From Pseudomonas putida (GTDB taxonomy: Bacteria > Pseudomonadota > Gammaproteobacteria > Pseudomonadales > Pseudomonadaceae): a stretch of 64,000 nucleotides of DNA. A model generated the notes under the pieces. It did not search any database. It was not told the DNA's origin and saw only the letters and a program-made list of their open reading frames with translations. The position numbers and the translations under genes were made by a program. Below are positions 8,720 to 18,144 of this stretch, piece after piece (the stretch's first letter is position 1; each line of letters begins with the position of its first letter). Location of the stretch: the NCBI GenBank assembly GCA_041879295.1, contig CP047152.1:3229501-3293500 (forward strand). The letters run 5' to 3'.

Positions 8720-9117
8720 GCCGTGGGCGCGGCGCAGCCGCTGCTGTGGACCGGTACGCGAAGCCAGCAATTAAGCCTTGGCATGAGGAATACACCCTCA
8801 GCGACACATCACCGAGCGGGTTACGGCACTTGGTGAACGGCGCACCGAGCGTGGTGGCTGGCACACCGAATGAGCCTATGTGGCCGTATGACAGAAGCAT
8901 GGCCCACCATTGTGTTTGGCCCAGTAACTACAGCGTGTACGTCCAAGTCGATTGGGAAGGTACAGACATTGGTGGCGGCATGAAGTGGGACATGGTGATG
9001 CAGTACGCCAGCGCCTGGACCGTGCGCGAGATCCTGCTGGAGCACGCCGAGGAAGTGCGGCTGATCGCAGCGCTGGAGCGGCACCTGGGGATTCACCCTG
9101 AATCGGAAGTGGCCTAG
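8716..9117 (+). CDS. hypothetical protein coupled to the HNH-like fragment
   Basis: A 133-residue protein whose ATG overlaps the preceding TGA. Near residue 32 it repeats the SPSGLR motif and a spaced G...AGTPN, like the gene before it, which hints at an old duplication of the recognition segment. The second half is unrelated (a Trp-rich beta region, then a helix AWTVREILLEHAEEVRLI). No function recognised. Confidence 0.55.
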   Translation: MSRGRGAAAAVDRYAKPAIKPWHEEYTLSDTSPSGLRHLVNGAPSVVAGTPNEPMWPYDRSMAHHCVWPSNYSVYVQVDWEGTDIGGGMKWDMVMQYASAWTVREILLEHAEEVRLIAALERHLGIHPESEVA

Positions 9118-9310
9118 CGGCTGCTTCCCTTTCGGCGGAACTGGTCGCGGCCTGTGCCGTGTACCGTCTGCACTGGCAACCTAAAAATATTGTGCTCAGG
9201 CGAGGCGGTACCTCTGACTGTCAAACCGCGCATGCCCCCGTGCCCCTGCCCGCGTGCGTGTGCGTGTGCCCGCGCCTGGGTGGAGAACCGCCCTGTCTGG
9301 GCTAGCTTTA

Positions 9311-9332
9311 GTGGTGGCGCCGTGGTGGCGCC
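9311..9332. repeat. 11-bp tandem duplication
   Basis: GTGGTGGCGCC occurs twice in direct succession. It lies in the 234-base gap 9118-9351, which also has a GTGC-rich simple tract near 9255-9275 and no supported gene. Confidence 0.6.
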
Positions 9333-9351
9333 TTATGAACTAGGAGCAGGT

Positions 9352-9492
9352 ATGGCAACGAGATATAGGGATGCGGTATCCGGCGAGTACATCACCGAGG
9401 AGAAGGCGAAACGCAATCCTCGGGAGTCGGTGAAGGAGACGGACAAGAAGAAACCTACGGGTGGAGGTAAAGGCGGCAAAGGGAAGAAGTAA
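9352..9492 (+). CDS. 46-residue basic protein
   Basis: A very small, lysine-rich protein starting MATRYRDAVSGEYITEE and ending in a Gly/Lys tail (GGGKGGKGKK). Short proteins with this RYRDA.(S/T)GE(Y/F) opening are common as conserved hypotheticals on phages and islands. TAGGAG at 9341-9346 fixes this start; a longer in-frame version from 9154 would add a Cys/Pro-rich stretch that looks non-coding. Role unknown, possibly nucleic-acid binding by charge. Confidence 0.6.
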   Translation: MATRYRDAVSGEYITEEKAKRNPRESVKETDKKKPTGGGKGGKGKK

Positions 9493-9502
9493 GCTGCGTC
9501 TC

Positions 9503-9521
9503 GGGCGTGCTTGTCACGCCC
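9503..9521 (+). terminator. hairpin after the basic protein gene
   Basis: GGGCGTG-CTTGT-CACGCCC is a perfect 7-bp stem ten bases after the stop. No T-run follows. Confidence 0.45.
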
Positions 9522-9551
9522 AACCTCAAGGGGTCATTAATCGTCCGTTAA

Positions 9552-9648
9552 ATGACACCGCTGGTCGGGTAGCGTTACTGGTGTCATAAAACATGCTTGA
9601 CGACTTTATGAGCCAATCCTACAGTGACACCACGTTACATGACACCAC
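9552..9648 (+). promoter_or_regulatory. resolvase promoter with ATGACACC repeats (candidate operator/res site)
   Basis: ATGACACC (9552-9559) and its complement GGTGTCAT (9580-9587) form an inverted repeat. TGACACCAC (9625-9633) and ATGACACCAC (9639-9648) are direct copies. Between them is a good sigma-70 promoter: TTGACG 9597-9602, 17-base spacer, TACAGT 9620-9625. The repeats flank and overlap the promoter just upstream of the resolvase, the usual place for its own binding sites and for autorepression. Confidence 0.55.
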
Positions 9649-9660
9649 TGAGGATTCGCC

Positions 9661-10245
9661 ATGAGCCGCACCTTCCTGTACGCCCGAGTGAGTACCGCAG
9701 AGCAGACGACCGATAACCAAATCCTTGAGGTACGGTCCGCTGGCTTTGCAGTAGAGCCTCAGCGCGTAATCACTGAAACCGTATCGGGTAGTACACAAGC
9801 TGCTGACCGCCCTGGCTTCAAGAAGCTGCTGGAGCGCATGGAGAGTGGCGACGTACTCATAGTCACTAAGCTGGACCGCCTGGGGCGGAACGCCATGGAC
9901 GTACGCCAGACCGTCGAGAGCCTCGCACAGGCTGGTATCCGGGTGCACTGCCTCGCCCTTGGGGGCGTAGACCTCACCAGCGCAGCAGGCAAGATGACCA
10001 TGCAGGTGCTGGGTGCCGTAGCTGAGTTTGAGCGCGATCTGCTCATAGAGCGCACCGCCGCAGGCCTGGAACGCGCAAAGGCTCAAGGCAAGAAGCTAGG
10101 GCGCCCCGCCGCTACCGGTACGACCGCACAAGTTCAGGCAGCAAAGGCGGAAGGCTTGAGTCAATCGGCAGCAGCAGCCTCGCTAGGTATCAGCCTCGCT
10201 ACCGTGAAGCGGCATTGGAATGCGGTAGCGGGCTCGCCTGCTTGA
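9661..10245 (+). CDS. serine recombinase (resolvase/invertase)
   Basis: A 194-residue small serine recombinase of the Tn3-resolvase/DNA-invertase type. The catalytic domain opens FLYARVS with nucleophile Ser11, followed by the family Arg residues in [12 protein letters not shown] and the E-helix [18 protein letters not shown]. The C-terminus is an HTH ([21 protein letters not shown]). Full length for the family. It closes the right end of the integrated element. It may resolve element dimers or control gene expression; no invertible segment was seen. It is preceded by its own promoter and repeats. Confidence 0.9.
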   Translation: MSRTFLYARVSTAEQTTDNQILEVRSAGFAVEPQRVITETVSGSTQAADRPGFKKLLERMESGDVLIVTKLDRLGRNAMDVRQTVESLAQAGIRVHCLALGGVDLTSAAGKMTMQVLGAVAEFERDLLIERTAAGLERAKAQGKKLGRPAATGTTAQVQAAKAEGLSQSAAAASLGISLATVKRHWNAVAGSPA

Positions 10246-10526
10246 GGCCATGACGTAAACGCCCGTGTACGCCCCGCCCGACACTCGCACCACTGTGCAC
10301 CGGGCGAGGCAATGCGGACGCGCCAGTGCAGAGCGTACAGCCTTGGGTTTGTGTGGGATGAGCAAACCCCTGTGCACCGGGGCTGAGCAATACGACTGGA
10401 GTAGTTCTGGAGGCGTTCTGGATGTACCACACGTCGGATGCGCACGGTGTGGGCAGAAGCCTCATATACGGCTGAAACCCTTGATTTACGGGGCTTCCAG
10501 CACGTATGAGACAAAAGATTCAATTC
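10246..10526 (+). other. right-end gap of the element, with a direct repeat and a hairpin
   Basis: No gene is supported here. TGTGCACCGGG followed by a degenerate (C/G)(G/T)GAGCAAT(G/A)CG occurs at 10294-10317 and again near 10371-10394. GGGTTTG...CAAACCC (10344-10368) could be a hairpin after the resolvase. A 97-codon open frame at 10265-10558 has no ribosome site and odd composition. This segment could hold integrase arm sites. Confidence 0.4.
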
Positions 10527-10536
10527 ATCCATTGAA
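10527..10536. repeat. candidate attR core of the integrated element
   Basis: The second copy of ATCCATTGAA (first at 2784-2793). It lies 50 bases before the aroF leader peptide, so the element would sit directly in the upstream region of that gene. Confidence 0.4.
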
Positions 10537-10585
10537 TGGCCTGCACGAACTGAAGTAAGCTCGGGCTCATTCACTGGAGAGCAAC

Positions 10586-10705
10586 ATGCCGAAACACACC
10601 CGCAACCACGCCAACCACACCGGTCGCAGCCTGCGCCCTGTGCTGGCCGTTGCCGGCTGCGTGGCACCTGCCAACTATTACTTTGGGTATTGGTTTAGCC
10701 ATTAG
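10586..10705 (+). CDS. aromatic-amino-acid leader peptide of aroF
   Basis: A 39-codon frame with GGAGA at 10576-10580. It ends in a dense aromatic run, NYYFGYWFSH, then TAG: three Tyr, two Phe and one Trp within seven codons (10676-10696), very unlike normal protein. A 14-bp rho-independent terminator follows 57 bases later. This is the classic layout of an attenuator, in which ribosome stalling on scarce charged tRNA lets transcription read through into the biosynthetic gene, here a DAHP synthase. Stalling could respond to Tyr, Phe or Trp. I infer regulation from structure alone. Confidence 0.75.
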   Translation: MPKHTRNHANHTGRSLRPVLAVAGCVAPANYYFGYWFSH

Positions 10706-10761
10706 GCGCCGATACCCACCCGGCGTCCACCTTCGAGGGGCCGCCGAACATGAGAATACTC

Positions 10762-10800
10762 AAACCCCCGGTCGGCTTCCCGACCGGGGGTTTTGCTTTT
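10762..10800 (+). terminator. attenuator terminator upstream of aroF
   Basis: AAACCCCCGGTCGG (10762-10775), loop CTTC, and a perfect complement (10780-10793), followed by a T-rich run to 10800. A 14-bp perfect stem with a T tract 57 bases after an aromatic-rich leader peptide is the expected termination half of an attenuator. Upstream segments near 10704-10746 (GGCGCCG, CGGCG, CCGCCG) could give competing pairings. Confidence 0.85.
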
Positions 10801-10841
10801 CAGGCCTTTGACCAACACCGATTCACTTTGAGGACAGATTC

Positions 10842-10991
10842 ATGAACTACGCCACTTATTACTACGCAAACACCTCTGCCTGGCGATTTAGCCAATCCCG
10901 CTCGGGCCAGCCTGCCGCCTCCGATCGGTCCTCTACAGGTGGCAATGCAGCAGCCAATACCAATTCAACGATCTGTCGAACACCTCGATAG
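10842..10991 (+). CDS. second Tyr-rich small ORF before aroF
   Basis: A 49-codon frame with GAGGA at 10830-10834 and opening MNYATYYYANTSAW: four Tyr in the first eight codons, then Ser/Gly/Asn-rich sequence. It stops 48 bases before the aroF ATG. A TGCCGCCT/AGGTGGCA pairing lies inside it, and GCGGG-CCTGAA-CCCGC (11002-11017) lies just after it. It could be a second leader peptide tuning aroF by Tyr supply, or a short gene in its own right. Confidence 0.5.
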   Translation: MNYATYYYANTSAWRFSQSRSGQPAASDRSSTGGNAAANTNSTICRTPR

Positions 10992-11039
10992 GGCCGACAA
11001 TGCGGGCCTGAACCCGCTGTCCGCCCAGGGAAAAACGCC

Positions 11040-12101
11040 ATGCACGCTTCCAGCCTCGCCCTGCCCCTGACCCAGCCGCAAGCGGCCAACACCACTGTCA
11101 GCAAACGCTTGCCCAGCCCGCACCTGCTCAAGCAACAGATGCCACTGTCCAGCGAACTGGCCCAGCAAGTCCAGGCCCATCGCCTGGCCATCCGCGACAT
11201 CCTCGAAGGCCGCGACCCACGCCTGCTGGTCATCGTCGGCCCCTGCTCCATCCATGACCCACGCGCGGCCCTGGAATACGCCGACCGCCTGGCCGCCCTT
11301 GGCCGCGAAGTCAACGACAAGCTGCTGCTGGTGATGCGCGCCTACGTCGAAAAACCGCGTACTACAGTGGGCTGGAAAGGCCTGGCCTACGACCCGCACC
11401 TCGATGGCAGTGACGACATGCACTCAGGCATCGCCTTGTCCCGCGGGCTGATGCTGAGCATGATCGAACGCGGCCTGCCGATCGCTACCGAGTTGCTGCA
11501 ACCGATGGCCGCCGGCTACTTCGATGACCTGCTGGCCTGGGCCGCGATTGGCGCACGCACCACCGAATCGCAAATCCACCGCGAAATGGTCAGTGGGCTG
11601 GAACTGCCGGTCGGCTTCAAGAACGGTACGGACGGCGGCATCGCCATCGCCAGCGACGCCATGCGCAGCGCTGCCCACCCCCACCGGCACTTCGGCATGG
11701 ATGCACAGGGCCACCCGGCGATCATCGAGACCTTGGGCAACCCGGACACACACCTGGTACTGCGCGGCGGCCACAAAGGCCCGAACTACGATGCCAACAG
11801 CATCGCCATGGCCCGCCAGGCGTTGGCCAAGGCCGGCCTGCAGGCACGGATCATGGTCGATTGCAGCCACGCCAACAGCGGCAAGGACCCGGCGCGCCAG
11901 CCAGCGGTCTTCAATGAGGTGCTGGAGCAGCGCCTGGGCGGCGACCGTTCGCTGGTCGGGGTGATGATCGAAGGGCATTTGTTCGATGGCTGCCAGGCAC
12001 TGGGCAAGGGCGCACTCAAATACGGCGTGTCGATTACCGACGGCTGCCTGGGCTGGGCCTCGACCGAAACCCTGTTGCGTGAGGCGGCACAAAAACTGTA
12101 G
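11040..12101 (+). CDS. aroF: 3-deoxy-7-phosphoheptulonate (DAHP) synthase, AroF-type
   Basis: A 353-residue class I DAHP synthase, the first enzyme of the shikimate pathway (phosphoenolpyruvate + erythrose 4-phosphate). Metal- and substrate-site motifs are complete: VGPCSIHD, RAYVEKPRTTVGWKG, GFKNGTDG, LRGG..GPNYD, MVDCSHANSGKD and SITDGCLGW. The pieces MVDCSH.NS.KD..RQPAV and GNPD.H resemble the Tyr-sensitive E. coli AroF more than AroG or AroH. AGGG at 11027-11030 precedes the ATG. Upstream lie a Tyr/Phe/Trp leader peptide, a terminator and a Tyr-rich small ORF, so expression is probably controlled by attenuation. A strong terminator follows. Confidence 0.92.
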   Translation: MHASSLALPLTQPQAANTTVSKRLPSPHLLKQQMPLSSELAQQVQAHRLAIRDILEGRDPRLLVIVGPCSIHDPRAALEYADRLAALGREVNDKLLLVMRAYVEKPRTTVGWKGLAYDPHLDGSDDMHSGIALSRGLMLSMIERGLPIATELLQPMAAGYFDDLLAWAAIGARTTESQIHREMVSGLELPVGFKNGTDGGIAIASDAMRSAAHPHRHFGMDAQGHPAIIETLGNPDTHLVLRGGHKGPNYDANSIAMARQALAKAGLQARIMVDCSHANSGKDPARQPAVFNEVLEQRLGGDRSLVGVMIEGHLFDGCQALGKGALKYGVSITDGCLGWASTETLLREAAQKL

Positions 12102-12111
12102 GCCAATGGTT

Positions 12112-12162
12112 GCAAGCCTGGCGAGACATACCCCGGACAAGTGCGCTAGGCTTGCCTTTTTT
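12112..12162 (+). terminator. rho-independent terminator after aroF
   Basis: GCAAGCCT (12112-12119) pairs perfectly with AGGCTTGC (12148-12155), followed by CTTTTTT. The loop is long (28 bases) but the stem and T-run are convincing. Confidence 0.7.
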
Positions 12163-12182
12163 ACCCCCAAGGAGCAGTACCC

Positions 12183-12464
12183 ATGGCCCGTGCAACCGCC
12201 CGCCACATTCTGGTCAGCAGCGAAGACAAGTGCAACGAACTGAAAGCCCAGATCGAAGCAGGCGCCGACTTCGCTGAAATCGCCAAAGCCAACTCCACCT
12301 GCCCGTCCAGCCGTCAGGGCGGTGACCTGGGTTCGTTCGGCCCAGGCCAGATGGTCAAGGAATTCGACACCGTGGTCTTCAGCGCCCCGGTCAACACCGT
12401 GCAAGGCCCGGTGAAGACCCAGTTCGGCTACCACCTGCTGGAAGTGACCAGCCGCCAGGACTGA
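12183..12464 (+). CDS. ppiC: parvulin peptidyl-prolyl cis-trans isomerase
   Basis: A 93-residue single-domain parvulin like E. coli PpiC, which isomerises prolyl bonds in the cytoplasm. Signature segments are ARHILV near the start, FAEIAKANSTCPSS, GGDLGSFGPGQMV.EFD and VKTQFGYHLLEV, which carry the active-site His, Cys and aromatic residues. AAGGAG about 8 bases upstream fixes the ATG. A second stand-alone parvulin lies at 22984. Confidence 0.93.
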   Translation: MARATARHILVSSEDKCNELKAQIEAGADFAEIAKANSTCPSSRQGGDLGSFGPGQMVKEFDTVVFSAPVNTVQGPVKTQFGYHLLEVTSRQD

Positions 12465-12490
12465 TTCCCCCCTCCCGGTGATCAGCCCCC

Positions 12491-12580
12491 CTGTGGGAGC
12501 GGGTTTACCCGCGAAGAGGCCAGACCAGACAACCTCGTTGCCTGCTCCGACGCATTCGCGGGTAAACCCGCTCCCACAAG
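12491..12580. repeat. REPIN (inverted REP pair)
   Basis: TGTGGGAGCGGGTTTACCCG (from 12492) continuing GCGAAG, and its inverted copy at 12555-12580, enclose a 38-base spacer. This is the standard P. putida REP doublet. It ends only 3 bases before the first possible start of the following gene. Confidence 0.9.
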
Positions 12581-12582
12581 TA

Positions 12583-14406
12583 TTGTGGGGGCTTGTATTT
12601 TCGTGCATGGGCTTTACGGTCCAAGCGGCTACCACCCACGCCCTCACCGTCTACGGTGAAGCCCCCCGCTACGCCGCCAGCTTCCGGCATTTCGACTATG
12701 TAAACCCCGACGCCCCCAAGGGCGGCATCTTGCGCCGCTCGGCCATCGAGATCGGCCAGTTCGACCACATCCTGCCCTACATCGACAAAGGCATCGGTGT
12801 CAGCGAAGTCGATGGTCTGCTGTACGCGCCACTGGCGGTACGCTCGTACGATGAACCCTATACCGTTTACGGCCTGATCGCCCGGCGCATGGAGCGCGGC
12901 CCCAATGATGAGTGGCTGCGTTTCGACATCGACCCACGCGCCACCTTCGCCGATGGCAAGCCGGTGCGCGCCGAAGACGTGCGTTTCACCTTCGAACTGC
13001 TGATGAGCAAGGGCAGCCTCAAATACCGTACCCAGTTTGCCGACGTGACCGGCGTGACCGTGGAAAGCCTGCACAGCGTACGATTCGACTTGAAGCCCGA
13101 GCACGGCCGCACCCTGGCGCTGGACCTCGCCAGCCTGCCGGTAATGCCCGAGCACGACTGGCAGCAGCGCGATTTTGCCAACGGTGCCGGCTTCGACAAG
13201 CCGGTTGGCAGCGGGCCATACCGCATCGGGCGCATCGACAACGGCCGCAGCATCACCTTCGAACGCGACCCGACATGGTGGGCACGTGACTTGCCGGCCA
13301 GCCGTGGCCGCTACAATTTCGACAAGCTGCGCATCGAGTACTTCGGCGACACCGAAGTGGCGCGCCAGGTACTCAAAGGCGGTGGCTACGACTATAACCG
13401 CGAGTTCTCCGCCACGGCCTACACCTTGGGCTACAACGGTGCGCAACTGGACGACGGCCGCCTGCAACGCGCCCACCTGGCCCCGGCCAAACCGCAGGTG
13501 GCCCAAGGTTTCGTGTTCAACCTCGACCAGCCGCAGTTCAAGGACCGCCGTGTGCGCCAGGCGCTGGGTATGTTGTGGGACTACGAGTGGAGCAACCGGC
13601 AGATGATGCGCAACCTGTACATCCGCCAGCAAAGCGTGTTCTCCAATACCCCTTTGGCCGCTCGCCAGTTGCCGGATGCGGAGGAGTTGAAGCTGCTCGC
13701 CCCCTTGCGCGGCCAAGTGCCAGATGAAGTGTTCACCACGGTGTTCACTGCCCCGGTCACCGACGGCTCGGGGATCATCCGTAAACAGCAGTTGCAGGCC
13801 TTGGCCCTGCTCGAACAAGCCGGCTGGTACCCCGAAGGCGACCGCTTGGTCAATAGCCAGGGCACGCCACTGGCGTTCACGTTCCTCAATGGCCAGGCGG
13901 GCCTTGAACGCCTGCTGCTGCCGTGGAAGCGCAACCTGGCCCAGATCGGCGTGACCCTGAACATCCGCAACGTCGACTCGGCCCAGTACGTCAACCGGCT
14001 GATGGCGCGCGATTACGACATGATCGTCACCGGCTACCCGGTCACCCTGTCGCCGGGCGCCGAGTTGTACAACTACTTCGGCTCGGCGGCCGCTCACGAC
14101 CCCGGCTCGAACAACCTGATGGTCCTGCAGGACCCGGCCGTAGACCACCTGATCGACGGCCTGGTTCGCGCCGACACCCAGGCCGACATGCTGCGTCACG
14201 CCCATGCCCTGGACCGCGTGCTGCAATGGAATTACTACTGGATCCCCAACTACTACCCGCCAGGCAGCTCCACCGCCTGGTGGAACCGCTTCGGCCTGCC
14301 CAAGGTCCAGGCCACCTATGACGAGGGCCTGGACACCTGGTGGGAGGTCAGCCCTACCCCGCTGACCAACGCGCAAATGGCCGAACGCCGGAAGGCCTCG
14401 CCATGA
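12583..14406 (+). CDS. extracellular peptide-binding protein, YejA-like (SBP family 5)
   Basis: About 608 residues; periplasmic solute-binding protein of the YejA/microcin-C/oligopeptide class. After a short hydrophobic leader ([12 protein letters not shown]) come the family landmarks [46 protein letters not shown] and the C-terminal [13 protein letters not shown]. The start is uncertain: TTG 12583 gives a leader of about 15 residues without basic residues, and ATG 12607 would remove the leader. A REPIN ends at 12580, so the original 5' end may have been altered. It overlaps the next gene by ATGA and begins a yejABE-like operon. Confidence 0.8.
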   Translation: MWGLVFSCMGFTVQAATTHALTVYGEAPRYAASFRHFDYVNPDAPKGGILRRSAIEIGQFDHILPYIDKGIGVSEVDGLLYAPLAVRSYDEPYTVYGLIARRMERGPNDEWLRFDIDPRATFADGKPVRAEDVRFTFELLMSKGSLKYRTQFADVTGVTVESLHSVRFDLKPEHGRTLALDLASLPVMPEHDWQQRDFANGAGFDKPVGSGPYRIGRIDNGRSITFERDPTWWARDLPASRGRYNFDKLRIEYFGDTEVARQVLKGGGYDYNREFSATAYTLGYNGAQLDDGRLQRAHLAPAKPQVAQGFVFNLDQPQFKDRRVRQALGMLWDYEWSNRQMMRNLYIRQQSVFSNTPLAARQLPDAEELKLLAPLRGQVPDEVFTTVFTAPVTDGSGIIRKQQLQALALLEQAGWYPEGDRLVNSQGTPLAFTFLNGQAGLERLLLPWKRNLAQIGVTLNIRNVDSAQYVNRLMARDYDMIVTGYPVTLSPGAELYNYFGSAAAHDPGSNNLMVLQDPAVDHLIDGLVRADTQADMLRHAHALDRVLQWNYYWIPNYYPPGSSTAWWNRFGLPKVQATYDEGLDTWWEVSPTPLTNAQMAERRKASP

Positions 14407-15461
14407 CCGCTTATATCCTGCGCCGCCTGTTGCTGATCATTCCGACGCTGCTGGCAATCCTGCTGGTCAATTTCGCCATCGTCCAGGCCGCGCCGGGTGG
14501 CCCGGTGGAGCAAGCCGTGGCCCGCCTCCAGGGCATCGGTGGCGGCGCACCTGGCGCGCGCGCTGAAGTGGTTCATGGCGAATCCCGCGCCACACGCGGC
14601 CTGGACCCGAAACTGATCGAAGAGATCAAGCGCCAGTACGGCTTTGACAAGTCCGCCCCCGAACGCCTGTGGTTGATGCTGGGCCAATATGCCCGGCTGG
14701 ACTTTGGCAACAGCTTCTTCCGCGGCGCCAAAGTCACCGACCTGATTCTCGACAAGTTGCCGGTCACCTTGTCGCTGGGCTTCTGGGCCACGCTGATCAC
14801 CTACCTGGTGTCGATCCCGCTGGGCATCCGCAAGGCAATGCGCCATGGCAGCCGCTTCGATGCCTGGAGCAGCGCATTGATCGTGATCGGTTACGCCCTG
14901 CCTTCGTTCCTGTTCGCGCTCTTGCTGATCGTACTGTTTGCCGGCGGCACTTCGCTCAGCTGGTTCCCGGTACGCGGCCTGGTCTCGGACAATTTCGACG
15001 AGCTCAGCCTGCTGGGCAAGGTCGCCGACTACTTCTGGCACCTGGTGCTGCCGGTCGCCGCCCTGGTGATCGGAGGGTTCGCCACCCTCACGTTGCTGAC
15101 CAAGAATGCTTTCCTCGACGAGGTTTCCCGCCAATACGTGGTCACTGCCCGGGCCAAAGGCCTTAGCGAACGCCGCGTGCTGTATGGCCACGTACTGCGC
15201 AACGCCATGCTGCTGGTGGTGGCCGGGCTGCCACAGGCGCTGATTACGGTATTTTTCGCCGGTTCGTTGCTGATCGAGGTGATCTTCTCGCTCGATGGTC
15301 TTGGCCGCATGAGTTATGAGGCCGCCGTGTCGCGGGATTACCCGGTGGTGTTCGGCACGCTGTTCATCTTCACCTTGGCGGGCCTGCTGATTCGTCTGAT
15401 CGGTGACCTGTCTTACACGTTGCTCGACCCGCGCATCGACTTCGATACGAGGGCGCATTGA
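14403..15461 (+). CDS. peptide ABC transporter permease, YejB-like
   Basis: A 352-residue inner-membrane permease. It starts [19 protein letters not shown], typical of binding-protein-dependent permeases, and has the YejB insert between helices 1 and 2. The ATPase-contact loop is [24 protein letters not shown] (EAA-type), near residues 245-265. ATG 14403 overlaps the stop of the binding protein. The next permease starts at the TGATG junction, so the two are translated together. Confidence 0.9.
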   Translation: MTAYILRRLLLIIPTLLAILLVNFAIVQAAPGGPVEQAVARLQGIGGGAPGARAEVVHGESRATRGLDPKLIEEIKRQYGFDKSAPERLWLMLGQYARLDFGNSFFRGAKVTDLILDKLPVTLSLGFWATLITYLVSIPLGIRKAMRHGSRFDAWSSALIVIGYALPSFLFALLLIVLFAGGTSLSWFPVRGLVSDNFDELSLLGKVADYFWHLVLPVAALVIGGFATLTLLTKNAFLDEVSRQYVVTARAKGLSERRVLYGHVLRNAMLLVVAGLPQALITVFFAGSLLIEVIFSLDGLGRMSYEAAVSRDYPVVFGTLFIFTLAGLLIRLIGDLSYTLLDPRIDFDTRAH

Positions 15462-16477
15462 TGCTATCGCCCCTATCACGGCGTCGCCTGCAACGCTTTC
15501 GGCGCCACCGCCTGGGCTGGGTGTCGCTGTGGTTGTTTGCCGGCCTTCTGCTGCTGAGCCTTGGTGCCGAACTGGTGGCCAACGACAAGCCACTGCTGCT
15601 GGGCTACAAGGGCGAGCTGTACGTTCCGGCGCTCAAACGCTACACCGAGCAGCAGTTTGGCGGGCAACTGCCGTTTCAACCCGACTACCGCAGCGCCTAT
15701 GTGCGCCAACTGATCGCGGAACAAGGTGGCTGGATGCTGTTCGCACCTATCCCGTTCAGTGCCGACACACCAAATTACGACCTGCAGGTGCCCACCCCCA
15801 GCCCGCCCAGTGCCAGCAACTGGCTAGGCACCGACGACCAAGGCCGTGACGTGCTGGCGCGGGTGCTTTATGGCACGCGGGTATCGCTGCTGTTCGCCTT
15901 TGCCCTGACCGCGGTCAGTGTGCTTATTGGCGTGGCGGCAGGCGCCCTGCAAGGCTACCACGGGGGCTGGGTCGACCTGCTCGGGCAGCGCCTGCTGGAG
16001 GTATGGTCGGGGTTGCCCGTGCTGTATCTGCTGATCATCCTCAGCGGTTTTGTCGAACCGGATTTCTGGTGGCTGCTGGGGATCATGGCGCTGTTTTCCT
16101 GGCTGGCCCTGGTCGACGTGGTGCGCGCCGAGTTCCTGCGCGGGCGCAATCTGGAGTATGTAAAGGCTGCGCGGGCGCTGGGGTTACCGGACAGCCAGGT
16201 CATGCTGCGGCATATCTTGCCCAATGCCATGAATGCCACGCTGACCTATGTGCCGTTCATGCTGACCGGGGCCATTACCACACTGACCGCGCTGGACTTT
16301 CTGGGCTTTGGCATGCCAGCGGGCAGCGCCTCGCTGGGCGAGCTGGTGACCCAGGGCAAGCAGCACCTGGAGGCACCGTGGTTGGGCTTTACCGCGTTCT
16401 TTGCGCTGGCGGTGATCCTGTCACTGCTGGTGTTTATCGGGGATGCCTTGCGTGAAGCGTTTGACCCCCGACGATGA
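15461..16477 (+). CDS. peptide ABC transporter permease, YejE-like
   Basis: A 338-residue permease, partner of the YejB-like protein. The N-terminal SPLSRRRLQRFRRHRLGW and helix 1 are followed by a periplasmic region, then NWLGTDDQGRDVLARVLYGTRVSL, the standard start of the permease core. The EAA loop is EYVKAARALGLPDSQVMLRHI. ATG 15461 overlaps the preceding stop by one base. The yejF-type ATPase gene that normally follows is absent: a sigma-54 regulator comes next. The energy subunit must be encoded elsewhere. Confidence 0.9.
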   Translation: MLSPLSRRRLQRFRRHRLGWVSLWLFAGLLLLSLGAELVANDKPLLLGYKGELYVPALKRYTEQQFGGQLPFQPDYRSAYVRQLIAEQGGWMLFAPIPFSADTPNYDLQVPTPSPPSASNWLGTDDQGRDVLARVLYGTRVSLLFAFALTAVSVLIGVAAGALQGYHGGWVDLLGQRLLEVWSGLPVLYLLIILSGFVEPDFWWLLGIMALFSWLALVDVVRAEFLRGRNLEYVKAARALGLPDSQVMLRHILPNAMNATLTYVPFMLTGAITTLTALDFLGFGMPAGSASLGELVTQGKQHLEAPWLGFTAFFALAVILSLLVFIGDALREAFDPRR

Positions 16478-16536
16478 GTTTTCAGGCCAGGCCTTTTCGC
16501 GGGCTTGTGCTAATACATGATTCAGGATGTTCACCC

Positions 16537-17911
<1,375 letters not shown>

Positions 17912-17919
<8 letters not shown>

Positions 17920-18028
17920 TTGGAGACTCTTGTTTCTTATTTGAGATTACCGCCAGAGCTCCGCCTTCTATCAGAGGCAAGCCAGCGATAGGCTGTAAAG
18001 CAGCCCCTGGCGTCTCTGAATGTAGACA
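17912..18028 (+). promoter_or_regulatory. three 17-bp palindromic enhancer sites (UAS)
   Basis: GTCTCTGATTGGAGACT (17912-17928), GTTTCTTATTTGAGATT (17932-17948) and GTCTCTGAATGTAGACA (18012-18028) are variants of one dyad; copies 2 and 3 match copy 1 at about 13-14 of 17 positions. The first two are 20 bases apart, about two helical turns. All lie 50-170 bases upstream of the -24/-12 promoter and just after the activator gene; the first overlaps its last codons. Confidence 0.75.
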
Positions 18029-18078
18029 TAAACTTCTAACAAAACTCTTTATCCCTTACAAATCAGCAAGTTACATAG

Positions 18079-18096
18079 TTGGCACGATTCCCGCTA
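18079..18096 (+). promoter_or_regulatory. sigma-54 promoter of the GntP/hbdH operon
   Basis: TTGGCACGATTCCCGCTA has GG (18081-18082) and GC (18093-18094) separated by exactly ten bases, the -24/-12 signature. It lies 49 bases before the permease ATG and downstream of three enhancer palindromes and the activator gene. Confidence 0.85.
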
Positions 18097-18144
18097 TCTC
18101 CTGTTCAACGATAAAAACAAGACTCACCCAGGAGACCCACCCCG

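Noticed and set aside
2951..10245. Whole segment as a prophage
   Set aside because: Only integrase, resolvase and small unknown genes are present; no capsid, tail, terminase, lysis or replication gene was recognised.
10265..10558. 97-codon open frame at the right end of the element
   Set aside because: No ribosome site, unusual composition, and it overlaps direct repeats and the candidate attR.
12505..14376. 623-codon minus-strand open frame opposite the YejA-like gene
   Set aside because: Composition artefact of the high-GC coding strand; the plus-strand protein has family motifs throughout.
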